This document shows, one piece after another, positions 19,901 through 21,491 of a stretch of 21,491 bases of DNA (position 1 is its first letter; each line of letters begins with the position of its first letter). This DNA is from Plakobranchus ocellatus (taxonomy: Eukaryota; Mollusca; Gastropoda; Plakobranchidae): assembly GCA_019648995.1 (NCBI GenBank), contig BLXT01008389.1:333779-355269 (forward strand). Direction: 5' to 3'. Below the pieces are notes generated by a model, which searched no databases, was not told the DNA's origin, and was given only the letters and a program-made list of their open reading frames with translations. A program made the translations under genes and the position numbers.

Positions 19901-20066
19901 GCTGCTTAATGCTGTTCCAGTGAGCCACATGTAGACGCAAATCCTCACACAGCGCATTTAAGCAATAAAGTTTGGTGACAGGCGTCTCAGCTGCACAACC
20001 ATGTCGAATAGCATAAACAGTGCGACACTCCATGTGTACTAATCCCTCCAGCTCCTCCACAAAAAT
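8731..20066 (-). CDS. CCDC142: CCDC142 ortholog, nine-exon gene model, 5' end missing
   Basis: This is a spliced protein-coding gene, built by joining nine minus-strand exons at 20066-18806, 17041-16955, 16781-16620, 16141-15969, 15317-15165, 13164-13050, 11771-11594, 11234-11041 and 9005-8731. All introns are GT-AG and the phases agree at every junction. The product in view is 865 residues plus a stop. Identification rests on collinear similarity, recalled from memory, to human CCDC142 (roughly 740 residues). Matching stretches include the LC-DL-LH segment, the WD..FLLL segment, the L...AQIQ helix, the IFQQ segment and the C-terminal WLALR. The protein is largely helical, with no signal peptide or clear membrane segment in view. 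It is longer than the human protein partly because of a basic linker at residues 294-353. The molecular role of the family is not established. The start codon lies in an upstream exon that I could not find. Confidence 0.9.
9298..9455. repeat. Degenerate short tandem repeat with five AAGCTT sites
   Basis: The hexamer AAGCTT occurs at 9298, 9358, 9372, 9413 and 9450. From 9372 on, the intervening DNA repeats approximately, with a unit of about 37-41 bases (AAGCTTG followed by AATTT, TTTGTGAAA). It lies in the intron between exons H and I. It looks like a decayed tandem repeat; no function is suggested. Confidence 0.45.
9601..9766. repeat. 83-bp tandem duplication
   Basis: Copy one spans 9601-9683 and copy two 9684-9766, an exact period of 83. 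Shared blocks include AAGAAAGGTGAA, CCTTTGAATC, AAAAGGCATA and AGATAAGATACAAAATG. Copy one contains a small perfect hairpin, AAGGTGAAT-AG-ATTCACCTT, which copy two has lost by substitution. It is intronic (H-I). Confidence 0.85.
10870..11009 (+). repeat. (GA)n microsatellite interrupted by an assembly gap
   Basis: GA dinucleotides run from 10870 with a few interruptions (GTGAGAGAAAG, GAAAGA). Then 29 N occupy 10971-10999 and GA resumes to 11009. The gap is surely unresolved GA repeat, so the tract length is unknown. On the gene's strand it is a CT tract that begins about 31 bases into the intron after exon H. Confidence 0.95.
11041..11234 (-). CDS. CCDC142: CCDC142 coding exon H (194 nt)
   Basis: The acceptor is TTTCTTCAG (AG at 11236-11235) and the donor is GTAAGG (GT at 11040-11039). 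It takes two bases in, completing Ser-710, and leaves one (A). It encodes residues 710-774. The start, SLWGAVQLGIDF, aligns with human SLQGALQLKQDF, and VDLAIFQQMKGIVILLKRQP aligns with the LSIFQQLDGALLCLLQQP region. The tail QKQTSSRLMDNF is basic and polar. The donor lies only about 30 bases from a long CT-repeat (GA on the plus strand) that contains an assembly gap. Confidence 0.9.
11235..11593 (-). other. CCDC142 intron G-H (359 nt)
   Basis: This GT-AG intron (GTGAGT donor, TTCAG acceptor) carries phase 2. It is AT-rich, and I see no repeat family or additional exon in it. Confidence 0.8.
11594..11771 (-). CDS. CCDC142: CCDC142 coding exon G (178 nt)
   Basis: The acceptor is CTACACAG (AG at 11773-11772) and the donor is GTGAGT (GT at 11593-11592). 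It takes one base in and leaves two (AG). It encodes residues 651-709, including EALEVLLVPVVRGISKL and VAFCNTWLGLILKEKIKF. These align with the human VLEPVLQGLQGL and AIVGAWLDHILTHGIRF segments. The hydrophobic run around IGVIAMVTVAF is interpreted as a buried helix because the aligned human segment is also an amphipathic helix; it is not called as a membrane span. Confidence 0.88.
12191..12420. repeat. 120-bp tandem duplication
   Basis: Copy one starts at 12191 and copy two at 12311, period 120. The most conserved blocks are GTCTGTGAATGATT and the 30-base stretch around TTGTTTATAGTTTTCTG through GCAAAGC. Divergence is noticeable and includes small indels, so the duplication is not recent. 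It is intronic (F-G). Confidence 0.85.
12703..12724 (+). repeat. T13-G9 homopolymer junction
   Basis: Thirteen T are followed directly by nine G. It is simple sequence within intron F-G, and the exact run lengths are prone to sequencing error. Confidence 0.8.
13050..13164 (-). CDS. CCDC142: CCDC142 coding exon F (115 nt)
   Basis: The acceptor is TTTCCTGTAG (AG at 13166-13165) and the donor is GTATGT (GT at 13049-13048). It starts in phase 0 and leaves one base. It encodes residues 613-650, beginning Ser-Phe-Ser-Gly-Thr-Thr-Met-Lys and ending MLPARMWKRKLAP. This aligns with the human stretch running from FSQECHKQAMQDF to MPRGRYWRLRLCP, one of the clearest matches in the family. Introns of about 2.0 kb and 1.28 kb flank it. 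Confidence 0.88.
13165..15164 (-). other. CCDC142 intron E-F (2000 nt)
   Basis: This GT-AG phase-0 intron contains the perfect 54-bp palindrome at 14003-14056. A somewhat less AT-rich stretch at about 13290-13450 includes a small hairpin (CTGATT-TATT-AATCAG) and may be an unrecognised old repeat. I see no additional exon. Confidence 0.8.
14003..14056. repeat. Perfect 54-bp palindrome with (TA)n core
   Basis: Two 27-base arms are exact reverse complements with no spacer, centred between 14029 and 14030. Each outer arm reads AAACAGGAAATTTTGAAA and the middle is a TA repeat. A weaker inverted pair, GTAAGC at 13981-13986 and GCTTAC at 14071-14076, brackets it. The structure could extrude as a cruciform or be the remnant of a small inverted-repeat element. 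No target-site duplication is obvious. Confidence 0.95.
15165..15317 (-). CDS. CCDC142: CCDC142 coding exon E (153 nt)
   Basis: The acceptor is TTCCTTCAG (AG at 15319-15318) and the donor is CAG|GTAAAA (GT at 15164-15163). It is phase 0 at both ends and encodes 51 residues (562-612). The C-terminal part, LRLLHQQISQVNAQIQ, aligns with the human LGLEIQKLTAQIQ helix and is the best coiled-coil candidate in the protein. The exon is too short to stand out as an open reading frame on its own and was found by reading for splice sites and family similarity. Confidence 0.88.
15318..15968 (-). other. CCDC142 intron D-E (651 nt)
   Basis: This phase-0 intron has a relatively weak GTTAAT donor and a good CTTCAG acceptor. 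It is AT-rich, and I see no repeat family or exon in it. Confidence 0.78.
15969..16141 (-). CDS. CCDC142: CCDC142 coding exon D (173 nt) with tandem NAGNAG acceptor
   Basis: The exon encodes residues 504-561 and matches a conserved part of the family: CKLAVSWCSTKIQQFLSMW followed by Asp-Gln-Phe-Leu-Leu-Leu aligns with the human WFLGRAQQYLAAWDPASFLLL segment. The acceptor is a tandem TAGTAG. Using AG at 16143-16142 starts the exon at 16141 and reads Val-Glu-Asp. Using AG at 16140-16139 starts it at 16138 and drops the valine. Both keep the frame. The donor, GTTAAT at 15968, is weaker than its neighbours' donors but is preceded by AAG and ends the exon in phase 0. Confidence 0.87.
16142..16619 (-). 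other. CCDC142 intron C-D (478 nt)
   Basis: This phase-1 intron begins with a GTAAGT donor. A short TTG/CAA microsatellite lies at about 16580-16600, just inside the 5' splice site. Its 3' end is the tandem TAGTAG acceptor described under exon D. Nothing else is recognised. Confidence 0.8.
16620..16781 (-). CDS. CCDC142: CCDC142 coding exon C (162 nt)
   Basis: The acceptor is CATTTTCAG (AG at 16783-16782) and the donor is GTAAGT (GT at 16619-16618). It carries one base in and one base out, so its length is a multiple of three. It encodes residues 450-503: a short Ser/Thr-rich start, a Cys-containing stretch (DKCQPCLLNG), then a helix ending CRCYPHDH. The helix (LLREMYMPLMSILQEI) fits the helical scaffold of the family. 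The first part has no clear human counterpart in my memory. Confidence 0.82.
16955..17041 (-). CDS. CCDC142: CCDC142 coding exon B (87 nt)
   Basis: The acceptor is TTTTTACAG (AG at 17043-17042) and the donor is GTAAGT (GT at 16954-16953). The exon takes one base from exon A and leaves one base, so it is phase-symmetric and could be skipped without a frameshift. It encodes residues 421-449, Asp-Met-Phe-Pro-Pro through Ala-Trp-Asp-Ala. This fits the human segment containing QLFPPLLDALRE. The reading frame is dictated by the neighbouring exons; the same DNA is also open in another frame, which is not the one used. Confidence 0.82.
17090..17325 (+). mobile_element. tRNA-derived SINE
   Basis: The left end carries both parts of an internal RNA polymerase III promoter: an A-box-like TAGCTCATCTG at 17097-17107 and a B-box-like GGTTCAAATCT at 17135-17145, at nearly tRNA spacing. 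A tRNA-unrelated body follows, which aligns in its 3' half with the fragment at 7.1-7.3 kb. The element ends near ATGGACTCACTTTAC followed by a T run. It lies in antisense orientation to CCDC142, starting about 50 bases upstream of the exon B acceptor. The family is not recognised by name, and the ends are approximate. Confidence 0.75.
17614..17965. mobile_element. Harbinger-like non-autonomous DNA transposon (MITE), 352 bp
   Basis: The 20-base terminal inverted repeats match at 18 of 20 positions: left GCGTAGGCCCACACTGGAGG at 17614-17633 and its counterpart at 17946-17965. Both ends are flanked by TAA (17611-17613 and 17966-17968), which fits the 3-bp TWA target duplication of PIF/Harbinger elements. 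The interior is distinctly richer in G+C and CpG than the surrounding DNA and has repeated CGACTTGTC/GACAAGT motifs in both orientations. No transposase is encoded. The superfamily is inferred from the target site only. Confidence 0.7.
18806..20066 (-). CDS. CCDC142: CCDC142 coding exon A (first visible, 1261 nt)
   Basis: The exon opens after a TTTCACAG acceptor (AG at 20068-20067) and closes before a GTATGT donor (GT at 18805-18804). It starts in phase 0 and leaves one base (G). It encodes residues 1-420 of the visible product, beginning Ile-Phe-Val-Glu-Glu-Leu. Reading upstream in the same frame gives a TAA within 12 bases, so the frame does not continue past the acceptor. The first half is helical and matches the human region that starts LCRDLQLH. 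Residues about 294-353 form a basic, Ser/Pro-rich, probably disordered linker with a KVSW motif at 345-348. The end matches the human stretch around SQYWTLLW. The GTG at 20060 is an internal valine and not a start. Met-10 is the first Met but is unlikely to be the true start. Confidence 0.88.
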
Positions 20067-21391
20067 CTGTGAAATTTATTTTTTGATGTTAGAAAAGATA
20101 AAAAAGAAAACATCTTTTGCAATGATAGGAATTGCTCAAAACTGCTTATATTATCTTCATTTCAAAGAAGCTATGATCCCAGTTTTATATCATGGTTTTA
20201 CACATCTTTGGCAAACTTAACAACTGAATAGAACACAAAACATGATAGTAGAATATGCAATAGCATAACATATTATCTGAAAATAGCCAGCCATCCAGTC
20301 AACTAATGGGTTTGACACTCTTATCTGTCGCTCTACAAAAATAAAAAAAAAAGAAGTGTGCAATATTTTTTTCAAAAACAACCAAATCAATACATATTCT
20401 TTTCAAATTGCATACTACGTAATGTACCTGCTTCAAATGCAAAACAAGTTAAGTTCAGATTACTTGCAATGTTACTATTTCAGTCTTGTATAGCCTTGAG
20501 TGCAGCTGGATATTACTGTACATCCCGCCTTTTCTCCCTCCATATTCTGTAGTTTATATGCCTGCTTGAAGAGAGATTGCCCTTGCGCAAAACTTGTATG
20601 TAGCAGGGGGCCCACTGCAAGGATCTAGACAGTTTTTTGGGACTTTATTAACCTCTGTTGAGTCTCATTCCAATCCTATACTTTTTTATGCCATGAATTA
20701 TGGACCAACCAACAGCAAGTTGCAAGAAGGAAAGGGGAGAGTAAGTATGTGTTTGCGTGCAAGTAGCTGCTTTTAATTTTTGGTAGTGCTGTACTTTGAA
20801 AGTCTCGAGGACAAGGTTGTTCATTGATCACACTCAGTGCACTTAGAGAGACATCCCTTGTGGGTAAACAAAGTGGAAAAAACAGAGAGAGTAGGGGATT
20901 GCATTAAGTTATGATAGATGTCAACATGCATTGTGATTTGTGAAGAGTTAGGCCTATAGGCTATGGTGCACTGAAAAGAAAGTGAAAAAGAGAAAAAAGT
21001 AACTGATCCCTGATTTGAATGGTCCAATCATATGTGATTCTCTCAAACAATGTCTTAGGTCTTTTTGGGTTAACCTTATTTTTCAGTTTCACTAAATTTA
21101 GATCTGTCACTGGCACACCCTTGACAGTCATAAGACTTCTCCTTTTTTATTGCTTGAACCATAGAATTTGACATAGCATCCCAAATATTACACATGTCTT
21201 ATCCAAAGAAGTAACCAACAAGCCAGCATCACAGCTTTTTTCGAACAAGTACAGCAATACAAAAACCGAACCAATGCTGCAATAGTAAAACAAAGATACA
21301 GCCAATAGATGTAATACTCTCAAGCCATGGATAAATAAAAGAAGCATCTTCCTCCTTCCCTTCCCGATCTTATGCTTCAGTATTGTTGTTG
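20067..21391 (-). other. Presumed CCDC142 upstream intron; no exon recognised
   Basis: The gene must continue upstream of 20066, since exon A opens at an acceptor. I looked on the minus strand for a coding segment ending at a donor in phase 0 and found none convincing. A strong pyrimidine-rich acceptor-like sequence ends with AG near 20975, but the frames after it show no family similarity. No promoter or CpG-rich stretch is evident. Confidence 0.5.
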
Positions 21392-21490
21392 TTATCCAGC
21401 GTCGTTCTCCAGAACGTTGGCTGCCCGCACTGCCTCATGTACCATCTGTCTCCATACATCTCTCTCCAGGATGACATCGTATATCTCTCT
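21392..21490 (-). mobile_element. Probable 3' end of a LINE-type ORF, cut by the window edge
   Basis: On the minus strand the last 99 bases encode 32 residues and a TAA stop (21394-21392). They include Arg-Asp-Val-Trp-Arg-Gln-Met-Val-His-Glu-Ala. A charged stretch with a DRxxWR-xxVHEA-like pattern just before the stop is common at the C-terminus of non-LTR retrotransposon polyproteins. The stop is followed at once by AACAACAACAATA, which could be a microsatellite-type 3' tail. The call rests on pattern memory alone, since the reverse transcriptase would lie outside the window. Confidence 0.35.
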
Positions 21491-21491
21491 T

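Noticed and set aside
20594-20776. 60-codon plus-strand open frame followed by a GTAAGT
   Set aside because: It resembles an exon followed by a donor, but the peptide has no family similarity, and no acceptor or neighbouring exon supports it.
20821-20975. Possible CCDC142 upstream exon after a strong pyrimidine-rich acceptor
   Set aside because: The frames after the AG have no similarity to the family's N-terminal region, and no phase-0 donor follows.

Overview
This is nuclear DNA from an animal, most likely an invertebrate. The window is AT-rich (about 30% GC by eye). It has long introns with canonical GT-AG borders, a tRNA-derived SINE, a small DNA-transposon remnant, simple repeats and one assembly gap (29 N). 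I cannot name the species or phylum from the sequence.

The only gene I can support is on the minus strand. It is an ortholog of CCDC142 (coiled-coil domain-containing protein 142). I reconstructed nine consecutive coding exons: 20066-18806, 17041-16955, 16781-16620, 16141-15969, 15317-15165, 13164-13050, 11771-11594, 11234-11041 and 9005-8731. All join in frame across GT-AG introns and give 865 residues ending at a TGA stop at 8733-8731. The beginning of the protein is missing, because the first visible exon opens at a splice acceptor and its 5' partner is not recognisable before the window edge. Segments throughout the model match human CCDC142 as I remember it, including a final Trp-Leu-Ala-Leu-Arg motif. 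The family has no well-established molecular function, so none is assigned.

Layout. 1-8474: a gene desert of AT-rich DNA holding a SINE-like fragment near 7.1-7.3 kb. 8475-20066: CCDC142 with a candidate poly(A) signal. Its introns hold an 83-bp and a 120-bp tandem duplication, a GA microsatellite with an assembly gap, a perfect 54-bp palindrome, a tRNA-type SINE and a 352-bp Harbinger-like element flanked by TAA. 20067-21391: presumed upstream intron with no supported exon. 21392-21490: on the minus strand, a short reading-frame tail that resembles the end of a LINE polyprotein.

Nothing here amounts to a novel multi-gene system. The observations most worth following are a candidate PP1-docking motif in the lineage-variable linker of CCDC142, a NAGNAG acceptor that could add or drop one residue, the SINE family with its duplicated hairpin tail, and the perfect AT-cored palindrome.
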